Below the pieces are notes generated by a model. It saw only the letters and a program-made list of their open reading frames with translations, was not told the DNA's origin and did no database searches. This document shows positions 49,644-58,217 of a stretch of 61,292 bases of DNA, piece after piece. The number at the start of each line of letters is the position of its first letter. Positions within the stretch are counted from its first letter, which is position 1. The position numbers were made by a program, and so were the translations under genes. Source of the DNA: an uncultured Clostridia bacterium (GTDB lineage Bacteria > Bacillota > Clostridia > TANB77 > CAG-508); the NCBI GenBank assembly GCA_949118805.1, contig CASAUJ010000004.1:1-61292 (forward strand), written 5' to 3'.

Positions 49644-51922
49644 TGTTTTTTGAGAAGAAAACAAAAAATGTCAACAAGAAAAAAGGAATATTTATTTTGA
49701 TTTTGTTTTTGTTGATGTCAATCAGTTTATTTCTTTATTTTCAAGTAACCGCTTCTACAAAATTAGAAGGAATCGATCATTTTCCTGCTAGTTATCAACC
49801 TTATTTACGTGAATTAGCCAAAAAACATCCAAATTGGAAATTTACTGCACTATATACCAATTTAGATTGGAATTACGTGATCGATCAAGAAAATGTATTT
49901 GGAAAAAATTTAGTACCTAAAAATTATTCTGACCATTGGAAAAATACAACACCAGGACAATATAATGTAGAAGTAGATGCTGGATGGGTAGATAGTTCCC
50001 GACAAGCAGTAGAGTATTGTATGGATCCAAGAAATTTTTTAAATGAGGTTCGTCTTTTTCAGTTTGAAAAGTTATCTTTTGATGCACATACGAATCAATT
50101 AGATGGAGTTGAGAAAATTTTATACGGAACAGAATTTTATGGAAGAAAGGTTTCTTACTTAGATAGTAATGGAAATACAATTTCTATGAATGAAACTTAT
50201 GGAGATTTAATTTTAAGAGCAGGACAAACCTCTCATGTTAGCCCTTATCATTTAGCTTCTCGTATCAAACAAGAGGTAGGACCATTTTTATCTCATAGTT
50301 CTATCAGTGGGACAGTAGAAGGCTTTAGAGGATTATACAATTTCTATAATATTGGTGCTACTAGTTCTTCTGAGCCAATGGGAGCAATTAAGAATGGATT
50401 GCAATATGCCAAAGATGGAAAAGGAGCCAGTCAGGCTACAAAGGATAAATATTTAATTCCATGGAATACAAAAGAGAGAGCCATTACAGGAGGCGGTATT
50501 TTTATTGGATCTAGTTATATTAATGTAGGACAAAATACAATTTATTTACAAAAATTTGATGTAAATGATGATAAAGGAGGAGATTTATTTTGGCATCAAT
50601 ATATGACAAATGTATTAGCTCCTTATAGTGAAGCAAAATCGATTTATAATGGATATCAGAAAACAGGATTATTAGATACCTCCATGTCTTTTGTGATTCC
50701 TATATATAATGATATGCCAACTTTGCCAACAGACAGTCCCAATGTGCAACCAAATGATTTTGTCCAAGAAAATAAGAAAGTTTATTGCACAGGGAATCAA
50801 GTAAATATACGAACAGGTCCTTCTACTTCCTATGAAATCATAACAGTGGTAAATCAACAAGATAAAATGACTCGATTGGCAAAAGGAAAACAAGTAGGAG
50901 AAAGATGGGATAAAGTAATATTGGAAAATGGAATCGTGGGGTATATCTATCAAAATTATGTAGCAGAAGTGCCTAATGTTCAAATTGAAAAAATTGAAGT
51001 TTCTTTGGATAATACTGTTTTACAAAAGGGAGAAAAGAAATTATTACAAGTTAAAATTTATCCGACAGAAGCAAGTGATCACAAAGTAAAATATCATTCT
51101 AGTAATCCCAATATAGCTACCATTGATGAAAAAGGAATGATACAAGCGATTCGATCAGGAACTGTAACAATTACAGTTCAAGCAGAAGAAAATCAAGTGC
51201 AAACACAGATTGAAATTGAGGTATATAGTAAAGTAACTTCTATCACTTTAGATCAAAAAGAAATTTATATGCAGGTAGGGGATATTTTTCAAATTCATGC
51301 AAATATAGAACCAGAGGATGCAAATGACAAAGGAATTCTGTATGATAGTAGTAATCCAGAAGTAGCAACCATACAAGAAAAAGGAGTGATAACAGCCAAA
51401 CAAATGGGAGAAACGACTATTCGTGTATCTGCCAATGAAAATCCTACTATAAAAACAGAATGTAAATTAGTAGTAGTTAGAACAATGGAAGATTCTGAAA
51501 TTCATTTTGATAGCTCTTTGACATTAAATAGTTTAGAAGTAAGTGGAATTGATTATGATGCTAATACAGTAGCGGATTTGAAGCAGAAAATTATAACCAA
51601 TCTAGAAATTGAGATAGTAAATTATCAAAATGAAATTTTAAAAGAAGAAGATATTGTTGGGACAGGAAGTAAAATTCGTGTAAAAGAAGAGGGAAAAATC
51701 TTAAGACAATATCAAATTATTGTCTATGGAGATGCAAATGGCGATGGAAGAATTAATAGTATCGATTTGTTGGTATTACAACGTCATATTTTAGAGATAC
51801 AATCTATGGATGAAATCTTTAGAAAGGCAAGCAATATCAATAAAAATGGAAAAAAACCTACTTCCATAGATTTGTTATTTATACAAAGACATATTTTAGG
51901 ATTACAAAAAATAGAACAATAG
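49640..51922 (+). CDS. Dockerin-bearing N-acetylglucosaminidase
   Basis: Secreted multidomain wall hydrolase of 760 residues. An N-terminal membrane helix (about 17-36) is followed by a GH73-type glucosaminidase region (residues about 45-360; WVDSSRQAVEYCMDPRNFLN, HLASRIKQEVG with a candidate acid, YNFYNIGAT). Next come an SH3_3 domain (VNIRTGPSTSYEIITVV), two Big_2 Ig-like domains (YHSSNPNIATIDEKGMI and YDSSNPEVATIQEKGVI), a short beta domain and a type-I dockerin. The dockerin has two calcium loops, GDANGDGRINSIDLLVLQRH and NINKNGKKPTSIDLLFIQRH. The dockerin pairs logically with the cohesin-like proteins on either side. Confidence 0.92.
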   Translation: MMFFEKKTKNVNKKKGIFILILFLLMSISLFLYFQVTASTKLEGIDHFPASYQPYLRELAKKHPNWKFTALYTNLDWNYVIDQENVFGKNLVPKNYSDHWKNTTPGQYNVEVDAGWVDSSRQAVEYCMDPRNFLNEVRLFQFEKLSFDAHTNQLDGVEKILYGTEFYGRKVSYLDSNGNTISMNETYGDLILRAGQTSHVSPYHLASRIKQEVGPFLSHSSISGTVEGFRGLYNFYNIGATSSSEPMGAIKNGLQYAKDGKGASQATKDKYLIPWNTKERAITGGGIFIGSSYINVGQNTIYLQKFDVNDDKGGDLFWHQYMTNVLAPYSEAKSIYNGYQKTGLLDTSMSFVIPIYNDMPTLPTDSPNVQPNDFVQENKKVYCTGNQVNIRTGPSTSYEIITVVNQQDKMTRLAKGKQVGERWDKVILENGIVGYIYQNYVAEVPNVQIEKIEVSLDNTVLQKGEKKLLQVKIYPTEASDHKVKYHSSNPNIATIDEKGMIQAIRSGTVTITVQAEENQVQTQIEIEVYSKVTSITLDQKEIYMQVGDIFQIHANIEPEDANDKGILYDSSNPEVATIQEKGVITAKQMGETTIRVSANENPTIKTECKLVVVRTMEDSEIHFDSSLTLNSLEVSGIDYDANTVADLKQKIITNLEIEIVNYQNEILKEEDIVGTGSKIRVKEEGKILRQYQIIVYGDANGDGRINSIDLLVLQRHILEIQSMDEIFRKASNINKNGKKPTSIDLLFIQRHILGLQKIEQ

Positions 51923-51924
51923 AG

Positions 51925-52052
51925 GGGATTCGAGGGACGTTCCTTAAAATCCCCAAAATGAGGAAGCAAGGGACAGTCTTTAGAAGATAAATAAGAAGGA
52001 GTGTCCCTTAAATCTACAAAATGGGGATTTTAAGGAACGTCCCTCGAATCCC
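51925..52052. repeat. REP-like element, GGGACGTTCC family, long form
   Basis: Perfect 30-base terminal inverted repeats (51925-51954, 52023-52052) around a 68-base centre that itself contains an imperfect AAGGGACAGTC/GGAGTGTCCCTT pair. The arms equal the hairpin at 2685-2747. It is inserted between the glucosaminidase and the membrane-anchored cohesin-like gene and ends 16 bases before the latter's ATG. Confidence 0.87.
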
Positions 52053-52068
52053 TATTAAGGAGGAAATA

Positions 52069-53340
52069 ATGTTAAAGAGAAGAGTGTGGATTCTTTTGGT
52101 CTTCTTTATATGGTGTTTCTATTGGGGAAATGGATGTTATGCAGTAGGTTCTGAGAATGTTTATTTAGGAGCCAATAGAGAGCAAATAGAAAAAGGGGAA
52201 GAAGTAGAAATAAGTGTGAATATAGAACAGAATAAAGTGGCTGCTTTTAATTTGTTCCTTACTTTTGATGAAGAAAAAGTAGAGTGTTTGTCTGCGATGG
52301 AAAATATGAATATAATTGGAAATCGAATTGCTTTTGTTTGGTTTGATTCATTAGGGGGCGAAGGTGCTAAAAAGGGTGAATTAATAAAATTTAGATTTAA
52401 AGCAAAAGAAGAGGGGTTGGCAAATTTTCAATTAGAAGGTGAATTTTATAATCAAAAAGGGCAATTGCTACAAGTGGATTTTAAAGGAACACAAATTTCA
52501 ATAGGAGAAGAAGAAAATAATTTAAGCAAACAGCTTCCTGAAGAACAAGGCTCAAATCAAGAAGAGAAAAATAGTAATTTACAAATTTTAAGAATTAATA
52601 GAGAAGGAATGGTTCCAAATTTTGAGACACAGATTAAACAATATTATTTGACCATTCCAACTTCTATTCAAGAAATAGAAGTATTAGCGGTTAGCGAAAA
52701 TCCAAATGCAACAGTTGAAATTACAGGAAATACAAATTTGAAAGAAGGGCTTAATCAGATAAAAATTACTGTGCTATCAGAAGATAAGACACAAAATACA
52801 GTCTATATGATAGAAGTAACAAAAACTTCTAATGTAGAATCTGCCAATACGAATTTAGAAATATTAGCAATTGAAAATTTTTTATTAAATCCTCCTTTTG
52901 ATCCTTTTGAAACGAATTACAAGGTAGAAGTGTCAAATGAAACAGAGGGACTTCATCTTTTAGCCGTGCCAGAAAATGAAGAGGCAATTGTTGAAATAAA
53001 AGGAGATACAAATTTGCAAGTAGGGAAGAATTTATTAAAAATTCAGGTGATAGCTCCTAATGGTTATACAAAAAAGGAATATGAGGTTGAGGTTTATCGA
53101 AGAAGTCTAAAAGAAGAGGAAAATTATCAAGTGGAATTAGAAGAAAAATCAGAAGAATTACAAAATGCTTATAAAATAGAAGAATTAAGCCAACCAGTAA
53201 AAGAGATACAAGCAAAACATGAAGGGGAAACAAAACAAGAATTAAAAAGTTTGGATGGATTTCTAATTTTTTTGTGGGTTGTAATTTTAGGAATTGGGAT
53301 ATGGATAATCCGAAAAAATGTAAATAAGAAAAAGACCTAG
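52069..53340 (+). CDS. Membrane-anchored cohesin-like protein with cadherin-like repeats
   Basis: Exported protein of 423 residues. The signal peptide (residues 1-24, ending GCYA) is followed by a cohesin-like sandwich (VYLGANREQIEKGEEVEISV, AAFNLFLTFDEEKVECLSAM, LIKFRFKAKEEG). Two cadherin-like beta-sandwich repeats follow (LQILRINREGMVPNFETQIK... and LEILAIENFLLNPPFDPFET...), each with the YLTI/YKVEV and LKEGLNQIKI/LQVGKNLLKI pattern. A C-terminal membrane helix (FLIFLWVVILGIGIWII) and basic tail end it. The ATG at 52069 has AAGGAGG upstream; an upstream in-frame ATG lies in the repeat element and is unlikely. It probably offers a second, membrane-held docking site. Confidence 0.85.
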   Translation: MLKRRVWILLVFFIWCFYWGNGCYAVGSENVYLGANREQIEKGEEVEISVNIEQNKVAAFNLFLTFDEEKVECLSAMENMNIIGNRIAFVWFDSLGGEGAKKGELIKFRFKAKEEGLANFQLEGEFYNQKGQLLQVDFKGTQISIGEEENNLSKQLPEEQGSNQEEKNSNLQILRINREGMVPNFETQIKQYYLTIPTSIQEIEVLAVSENPNATVEITGNTNLKEGLNQIKITVLSEDKTQNTVYMIEVTKTSNVESANTNLEILAIENFLLNPPFDPFETNYKVEVSNETEGLHLLAVPENEEAIVEIKGDTNLQVGKNLLKIQVIAPNGYTKKEYEVEVYRRSLKEEENYQVELEEKSEELQNAYKIEELSQPVKEIQAKHEGETKQELKSLDGFLIFLWVVILGIGIWIIRKNVNKKKT

Positions 53341-53351
53341 TAACAGGAAAG

Positions 53352-53394
53352 AACTTTCTCTCATATAATGCAAAAAAATGAGAGGAGTTTTTTT
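53352..53394 (+). terminator. Terminator hairpin that includes the RBS of the peroxiredoxin gene
   Basis: AACTTTCTCTCAT pairs imperfectly with ATGAGAGGAGTTT, followed by T7 that runs up to the peroxiredoxin ATG. The distal arm contains AGAGGAG, the RBS of that gene. TATAAT at 53364-53369 lies in the loop region but has no good -35. Confidence 0.6.
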
Positions 53395-54120
53395 ATGGAT
53401 TATGAATTAATGATGAATGGAAATGTAAAAATAGGACAAAAGGCACCAGATTTTATAGCTAATACAACATTTGGTGAAATTAAATTAGAGGATTACCAGG
53501 GAAAATGGTTGGTATTATTTTCTCATCCAGGAGATTTTACTCCCGTGTGTACAACAGAAATGATAGCTTTTACACGAGCCCATAATTATTTTAAAGAATT
53601 CAATACAGAACTTTTGGGATTAAGCATTGATAGCAATAGCTCACACTTGGCTTGGCTATATGATATTTATTGTAAAACAGGGATCAAAATATCGTTTCCT
53701 ATCATAGCAGATAGAAATGGAGAAATTGCTAGAAAATATGGAATGATTGCTAATGATATTAGTAATACAGAAACAGTAAGAAATGTATTTATTATTGATG
53801 ACAAACAAAGAGTAAGAACTATTTTAATATATCCATTAAATGTAGGACGTTTTATTCCAGAAATCATAAGAACTGTTCAAGCTTTGCAAATGGCAGATTG
53901 TAGCAAAGGATCAACAGCAGCTAATTGGATACCAGGTCAACCAGTAATTGTAACACCACCAAAAACATTTGCACAATTAGAAGAACGAAAGGAAGAAATT
54001 GAAAAAAATCGAAATGGAATTACATGGTATTTGAGTTTTAAAGAACCAGGCAAAGAATGCAATGAAATATTAAAAAATACAGAAAATATAAGAAAGCTTA
54101 AAGATATAAAAGAAAAATAA
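53395..54120 (+). CDS. Peroxiredoxin (Prx6/1-Cys type)
   Basis: Thiol peroxidase of 241 residues. The peroxidatic cysteine is in LFSHPGDFTPVCTTEMIAFT (cysteine near residue 51), and the active-site arginine is in ETVRNVFIIDD. The C-terminal extension (LNVGRFIPEIIRTVQALQMA, then ANWIPGQPVIVTPPKT) is the long form typical of Prx6-like enzymes of anaerobes. A further Cys near residue 220 (GKECNEILK) could act as resolving cysteine. The ATG at 53395 is chosen because AGAGGAG stands seven bases upstream; an in-frame ATG nine codons earlier lacks an RBS. Confidence 0.94.
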   Translation: MDYELMMNGNVKIGQKAPDFIANTTFGEIKLEDYQGKWLVLFSHPGDFTPVCTTEMIAFTRAHNYFKEFNTELLGLSIDSNSSHLAWLYDIYCKTGIKISFPIIADRNGEIARKYGMIANDISNTETVRNVFIIDDKQRVRTILIYPLNVGRFIPEIIRTVQALQMADCSKGSTAANWIPGQPVIVTPPKTFAQLEERKEEIEKNRNGITWYLSFKEPGKECNEILKNTENIRKLKDIKEK

Positions 54121-54171
54121 TTTTGTAAAAAATGTACATACTAAATAGGAATCAAATTCAGGAGGTAAGAG

Positions 54172-54339
54172 ATGGAAGTAAATCAAAAAATTAATTGTAC
54201 AGTAGCAAGTTGTAAATATAATAATCATGAAAAAGAAAAATGTACATTAGATGCTATTTATGTTACACCAATTGATAACATCAAAATAGAAACAGCAGAT
54301 GATTCGATGTGTGCTAGTTATCAATTAAAGGAACAATAA
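54172..54339 (+). CDS. DUF1540 cysteine-rich small protein
   Basis: Protein of 55 residues reading MEVNQKINCTVASCKYNNHE, then KCTLDAIYVTP, and near the end DDSMCASYQLKEQ. The four cysteines in this spacing and the CTLDAI element mark the DUF1540 family, common in Clostridia and probably metal-binding. RBS AGGAGG lies seven bases before the ATG. Its own terminator follows. It lies 51 bases after the peroxiredoxin stop. Confidence 0.85.
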   Translation: MEVNQKINCTVASCKYNNHEKEKCTLDAIYVTPIDNIKIETADDSMCASYQLKEQ

Positions 54340-54343
54340 AATG

Positions 54344-54382
54344 AAAAAACACTAAATATATTTAGTATTTGGTGTTTTTTTC
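54344..54382 (+). terminator. Terminator after DUF1540 gene
   Basis: AAAAACACTAAATA pairs with TATTTGGTGTTTTT (wobble/mismatch in the middle) around a short loop, then a T run. Confidence 0.85.
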
Positions 54383-54413
54383 ATAAAGAGATCTTTTTTT
54401 CTAATCAGGATGC

Positions 54414-54442
54414 TTGACAGAATAAAAAAATAGAAATACAAT
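54414..54442 (+). promoter_or_regulatory. Promoter of fba
   Basis: TTGACA and TACAAT with a 17-base spacer, 28 bases before the ATG. Confidence 0.8.
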
Positions 54443-54469
54443 AACAAAAAATGGTAAGGAGGAAAAAAT

Positions 54470-55399
54470 ATGTTAGTTACCACAAAAGAAATGTTTGAAA
54501 AATCTATGAAAGAAGGATATGCAATTGGAGCGTTTAATGTAAACAATATGGAAATTATTCAAGCGATTGTAGAGGCAGCAGCAGAGAGTAGATCGCCAGT
54601 TATATTACAAGCTTCATCAAGTGCCATTAAATATGCAAAAATGCGTTATTTAATGAAAATGGTAGAAGCAGCAGTAGAAGAACATCCAGAAGTTCCCATT
54701 GCGATTCACTTAGATCATGGTCCAGATTTTGAAACTGCCAAAATGTGTATTGATAGTGGATTTACATCTGTTATGATAGATGGATCTAAATATAGTTTTG
54801 AAGAAAATATAGAACTAACCAAAAAAGTAGTGGATTATGCTCATAGTAAAGGGGTTGTAGTAGAAGCAGAACTGGGAAAATTAGCAGGAATTGAGGATGA
54901 AGTAAAAGTAGAAGCATCTGATGCTATGTATACAGATCCAGTGCAAGCACAAGAATTTGTAAAAAGGACAGGATGTGATTCTTTAGCAATTGCCATTGGG
55001 ACAAGTCATGGAGCTTATAAATTTAAGGGAGAAGCAAAATTAAGATTTGATATATTAAAGGAAATAAAAGAAAGAATTCCTAATACACCAATTGTATTAC
55101 ATGGTGCTTCTACCGTAATTCCAAAATTAGTAGAAATGTGCAATCAATATGGGGGAGACATACCAGGAGCGAAGGGAGTACCAGATGAAATTTTAAAACA
55201 AGCAAGTAATTCAGGAGTATCAAAGATAAATGTAGATACTGATTTGCGATTAGCCATGACAGCTGGAATTCGAAAAGTATTTTCAGAAGATCCAAGTGCA
55301 TTTGATCCTAGAAAGTATTTGATGCCAGCAAGAGAATTGATAAAAGATACAGTAAAACATAAAATGGTAAATGTTTTTGGTTCAAGCAATCGAATATGA
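54470..55399 (+). CDS. fba: Class II fructose-1,6-bisphosphate aldolase
   Basis: Zinc-dependent glycolytic aldolase of 309 residues. It begins MLVTTKEMFEKSMKEGYAIG, has AFNVNNMEIIQAIVEAA, the zinc/catalytic region IAIHLDHGPDFETAKMCIDS near residue 80, VEAELGKLAGIED near 135, then IGTSHGAYKF, PIVLHGAS and KINVDTDLRLA. All are typical of the Gram-positive class IIA/B enzyme. RBS AAGGAGG. The next gene begins 15 bases after its stop. Confidence 0.98.
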   Translation: MLVTTKEMFEKSMKEGYAIGAFNVNNMEIIQAIVEAAAESRSPVILQASSSAIKYAKMRYLMKMVEAAVEEHPEVPIAIHLDHGPDFETAKMCIDSGFTSVMIDGSKYSFEENIELTKKVVDYAHSKGVVVEAELGKLAGIEDEVKVEASDAMYTDPVQAQEFVKRTGCDSLAIAIGTSHGAYKFKGEAKLRFDILKEIKERIPNTPIVLHGASTVIPKLVEMCNQYGGDIPGAKGVPDEILKQASNSGVSKINVDTDLRLAMTAGIRKVFSEDPSAFDPRKYLMPARELIKDTVKHKMVNVFGSSNRI

Positions 55400-55414
55400 G
55401 AATGGAGTTAAAGT

Positions 55415-56194
55415 ATGAAGAAAGTTTCTTTAAAAATAGCCTTCATTTTACTCTTGATGATCAGTATAACGAGTTTTATAGGAAAAGATATTGTGGTACA
55501 AACTTTTTCACAAGAAATATTAGGAAAAAAGATATCAGGTTATTTTTTAGATCAAATGATAAATGAACTTCCAATAGAAGAATCTAGTAAAATAGAACAA
55601 AATATAAGAAATCATAAAGAAACAAAAAAAATAACATCTAAGTTTATACAAACAATAATTGATAATCGAATAAATCAAAAAGAAACAAAATTCGAAATAG
55701 AAGAAGAAATTGATTGGCTAATAGCAGAAAATGTTACAAAATTGATAGAACCGCAAAAGTTAAAAGAAATAAGATCTTATGTCATAGAGCAGGTTACCAA
55801 TATAGAAAAAAGATTAGAAGAAAATTTATTAGAAAGTATGGGAGAACATTATGAGATCATACTTAAAATATATAATATATTTACTAATATCTATTTTAAA
55901 AGCATCACTATTTTGCTGGAACTGATAATAGGAATCAGTCTCCTTGTACTAGAAAAGTACAGGGTATGGAAAACATTAAAAAATTGTAGCTTTGTGCTCA
56001 CAATATGGTTATTAGGTATTTTTATCCTTATAAAATTAATGGAACATTTTATCGATCAAAATCTAGCAGGTGGATGGCTAACAATGATTCATCTTGATGC
56101 ACTAATAGGATGGATTATAATAGGAATGATTTTAAGTATTTTGTTGATGCTAATAGAAAAGAAGATAAATTTAAAAATATATAGCAAAGAATAA
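55415..56194 (+). CDS. Membrane protein of unknown function
   Basis: Protein of 259 residues with an N-terminal helix (residues about 5-22, IAFILLLMISITSFIG), an extracytoplasmic, highly charged helical region of about 130 residues, then three further membrane helices (ITILLELIIGISLLVLE, FVLTIWLLGIFILIKL, LIGWIIIGMILSILLMLI). No motif is recognised. It lies 15 bases after fba with GGAG near the start and could be translated from the fba transcript. Its terminator overlaps the stop codon. Confidence 0.7.
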   Translation: MKKVSLKIAFILLLMISITSFIGKDIVVQTFSQEILGKKISGYFLDQMINELPIEESSKIEQNIRNHKETKKITSKFIQTIIDNRINQKETKFEIEEEIDWLIAENVTKLIEPQKLKEIRSYVIEQVTNIEKRLEENLLESMGEHYEIILKIYNIFTNIYFKSITILLELIIGISLLVLEKYRVWKTLKNCSFVLTIWLLGIFILIKLMEHFIDQNLAGGWLTMIHLDALIGWIIIGMILSILLMLIEKKINLKIYSKE

Positions 56195-56209
56195 TGCTAT
56201 ATATTTTTT
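56179..56209 (+). terminator. Terminator overlapping the end of the membrane protein gene
   Basis: ATATAGCA pairs with TGCTATAT around an 8-base loop, followed by ATTTTTTC. Confidence 0.82.
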
Positions 56210-56226
56210 CATAAAAGGAGAAAAAC

Positions 56227-56655
56227 ATGATAAGAAGATACCAAGAGAAAGATAAAAAGGTTATTTTGGAAATATGGAAAAATGAGAATATTAGAACTCA
56301 TAAATTTATTCCTAAAGAATATTGGGAAAATAATTATAAGGTAGTAGAAAAAATTTTACCAAGTGCAGAAATATATGTTTATCTTTCAAAAGGAAAAGTA
56401 GTAGGTTTTATTGGAATTAATCACAATCATATAGAGGGAATCTTTGTTGACATACACAATCAAAACAAAGGAATTGGAACATTTTTATTAAATAAAGTAA
56501 AAGAGCATAGAAAGAAGCTAACATTGTGTGTTTACCAAAAAAATACAAGTGCGATTAACTTTTACCAAAAAAATCAATTCCTAAAAAAAGAAGAGAGAAT
56601 CGATCCCAATACAAATGAAGCGGAATATGTCATGGAATGGGAAAGAAAAGAATAG
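56227..56655 (+). CDS. GNAT acetyltransferase
   Basis: Acetyl-CoA-dependent N-acetyltransferase of 142 residues. The start IRRYQEKDKKVILEIWKNEN is the usual GNAT alpha1 region. KVVGFIGINHNHIEGIFVD forms strands 4-5, and the acetyl-CoA loop NQNKGIGTFLLNKVKEH is motif A (Q-x-x-G-x-G). CVYQKNTSAINFYQKNQFL is motif B. The ending EYVMEWERKE resembles YjaB/YiaC-type enzymes. The substrate is unknown. RBS AAAGGAG. It stands alone after a terminator. Confidence 0.92.
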   Translation: MIRRYQEKDKKVILEIWKNENIRTHKFIPKEYWENNYKVVEKILPSAEIYVYLSKGKVVGFIGINHNHIEGIFVDIHNQNKGIGTFLLNKVKEHRKKLTLCVYQKNTSAINFYQKNQFLKKEERIDPNTNEAEYVMEWERKE

Positions 56656-56706
56656 AAGATGAGAAAAAAGGAAAATATAAATAAGAGATAGGAGGAAGAA
56701 AAGAGG

Positions 56707-57483
56707 ATGACAGTTCTTATAGGTTTACTTATTCCATTTTTAGGAACAACATTAGGTTCTGCTATGGTATTTTTTATGAAAAATAAAATCAATCCTAAAA
56801 TTGAAAAATTACTTTTAGGATTTGCAGCTGGAGTAATGATAGCAGCCTCTATTTGGTCTTTAATGATTCCAGCTATAGAAATGACAGAAGAACAAGGAAA
56901 AATAGCATGGATTCCAGCGACAATAGGATTTGTAATAGGAATTGCATTTTTGTTAGGATTGGATAATTTAATTCCACATTTGCACTTGAAAAATGACAAA
57001 CCAGAGGGGGTAAAATGGAGATTGAAAAAGACTACTATGATGATGTTAGCAGTAACACTCCATAATATACCAGAAGGAATGGCAATTGGAGTAACTTTTG
57101 CAGGGGTGATGATTGGAAATACAGGAATTACCCTAGGAGGAGCAATGGTATTAGCAATGGGAATTGCCATTCAAAACTTTCCAGAAGGAGCTATTATATC
57201 CATGCCACTGAAAAGTGAAGGAATTTCAAAAGGGAAAGCATTTTTATATGGCACTTTTTCAGGGATTGTCGAACCAATTGGTGCCATTCTTACTTTATTG
57301 CTTACGAATACAGTTGTTACGATATTACCCTATTTATTATCCTTTGCAGCAGGTGCCATGATTTATGTAGTAATTGAAGAATTAATACCAGAATCACAAG
57401 TGGGAGAACATTCTAATATAGGAACAATAGGCGTGGCAATTGGATTTATAGTAATGATGATTTTAGATGTAGGATTAGGATAA
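56707..57483 (+). CDS. ZIP family metal transporter
   Basis: Zinc/iron permease of 258 residues with eight membrane helices. The metal-site helices are seen in VTLHNIPEGMAIGVTFAG (helix 4, H-N-x-P-E-G) and IQNFPEGAIISMPL (helix 5, N-F-P-E-G), the bacterial ZupT/GufA-like pattern. GVMIAASIWSLMIPAIEM and YVVIEELIPESQ are also typical. RBS AGGAGGAAG upstream. The metal imported (zinc, iron or manganese) cannot be told from sequence. Confidence 0.94.
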   Translation: MTVLIGLLIPFLGTTLGSAMVFFMKNKINPKIEKLLLGFAAGVMIAASIWSLMIPAIEMTEEQGKIAWIPATIGFVIGIAFLLGLDNLIPHLHLKNDKPEGVKWRLKKTTMMMLAVTLHNIPEGMAIGVTFAGVMIGNTGITLGGAMVLAMGIAIQNFPEGAIISMPLKSEGISKGKAFLYGTFSGIVEPIGAILTLLLTNTVVTILPYLLSFAAGAMIYVVIEELIPESQVGEHSNIGTIGVAIGFIVMMILDVGLG

Positions 57484-57628
57484 ATTGTATTTTAATAGAA
57501 TTGCAAAAGATAAAATAGAGTCATAAAGAATGGAAAATAGTTTGTAAGATTTGCAACCAGAAATTGCCCCTAAAAACCTGTTCCGATAAAAAGGATGCGG
57601 ATAGGTTTTATAAATTTCATAAAAATTC

Positions 57629-57657
57629 TTGACATATCTATTATTTTATTATAAAAT
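57629..57657 (+). promoter_or_regulatory. Promoter of membrane protein gene
   Basis: TTGACA and TAAAAT with a 17-base spacer. An upstream hairpin (AAAACCT...AGGTTTT, 57572-57609) may end the previous transcript. Confidence 0.7.
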
Positions 57658-57711
57658 ACAAACAATAGTTCTTGGATGAAAAGGATATACTTTAAAAAGA
57701 GAGGGGTAAAT

Positions 57712-58146
57712 ATGGAGAATTTTGTATTTTCAATGTTATGGTACTGGATTGCATATTTTTTGGTCACAAGTACAGGGATCTTACATACCATTTTTAATAT
57801 TGTTGTACTACACATGAAATCAATGAAAGACAGTCCAGGTATGGGAGAGGCATATGAAAAAACAAAACCATGGCATTTTTTATATAATATAATTCTATTT
57901 CCAATATGTTCTTTCCTTTATTTTAGAGGATTAGAGACAGTTACTTTTGATCATGTTATAGCAACATCAATTATTTGGGGATCAATAACAGTTGTATTTG
58001 ATTTAATTGGTTGGGTTCTAATAAAACATCCTTGGTCACTAACTTTTAAAGAATTTTATATAGATTATCAACCTTGGATTACTTTGGTCTATATAACGAT
58101 ATATGCTAGTCCATTGATAGCATATTGGATCATGAATTTATGTTAA
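57712..58146 (+). CDS. Four-helix membrane protein of unknown function
   Basis: Protein of 144 residues with four predicted membrane helices (FVFSMLWYWIAYFLVTSTGI, WHFLYNIILFPICSFLYF, IIWGSITVVFDLIGWVLI, TLVYITIYASPLIAYWIM). Conserved-looking polar motifs between them include MKDSPGMGEAYEKTKPWHF and DYQPW. I do not recognise the family. The ATG at 57712 has GAGGGG upstream; an in-frame ATG 12 codons earlier lies close to the promoter and is unlikely. Separate promoter. Confidence 0.75.
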   Translation: MENFVFSMLWYWIAYFLVTSTGILHTIFNIVVLHMKSMKDSPGMGEAYEKTKPWHFLYNIILFPICSFLYFRGLETVTFDHVIATSIIWGSITVVFDLIGWVLIKHPWSLTFKEFYIDYQPWITLVYITIYASPLIAYWIMNLC

Positions 58147-58217
58147 TAAAATAGATTCACTAGGTTGTAATAAAAAATAAGATTTAAAACTACTTTCTAA
58201 AAAGGAGTTGATTATTT

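Noticed and set aside
51973..52068. Start of the cohesin-like gene at the ATG at 52021
   Set aside because: This ATG lies in the arm of the repeat element and lacks an RBS; the ATG at 52069 has AAGGAGG and is followed by a proper signal peptide.
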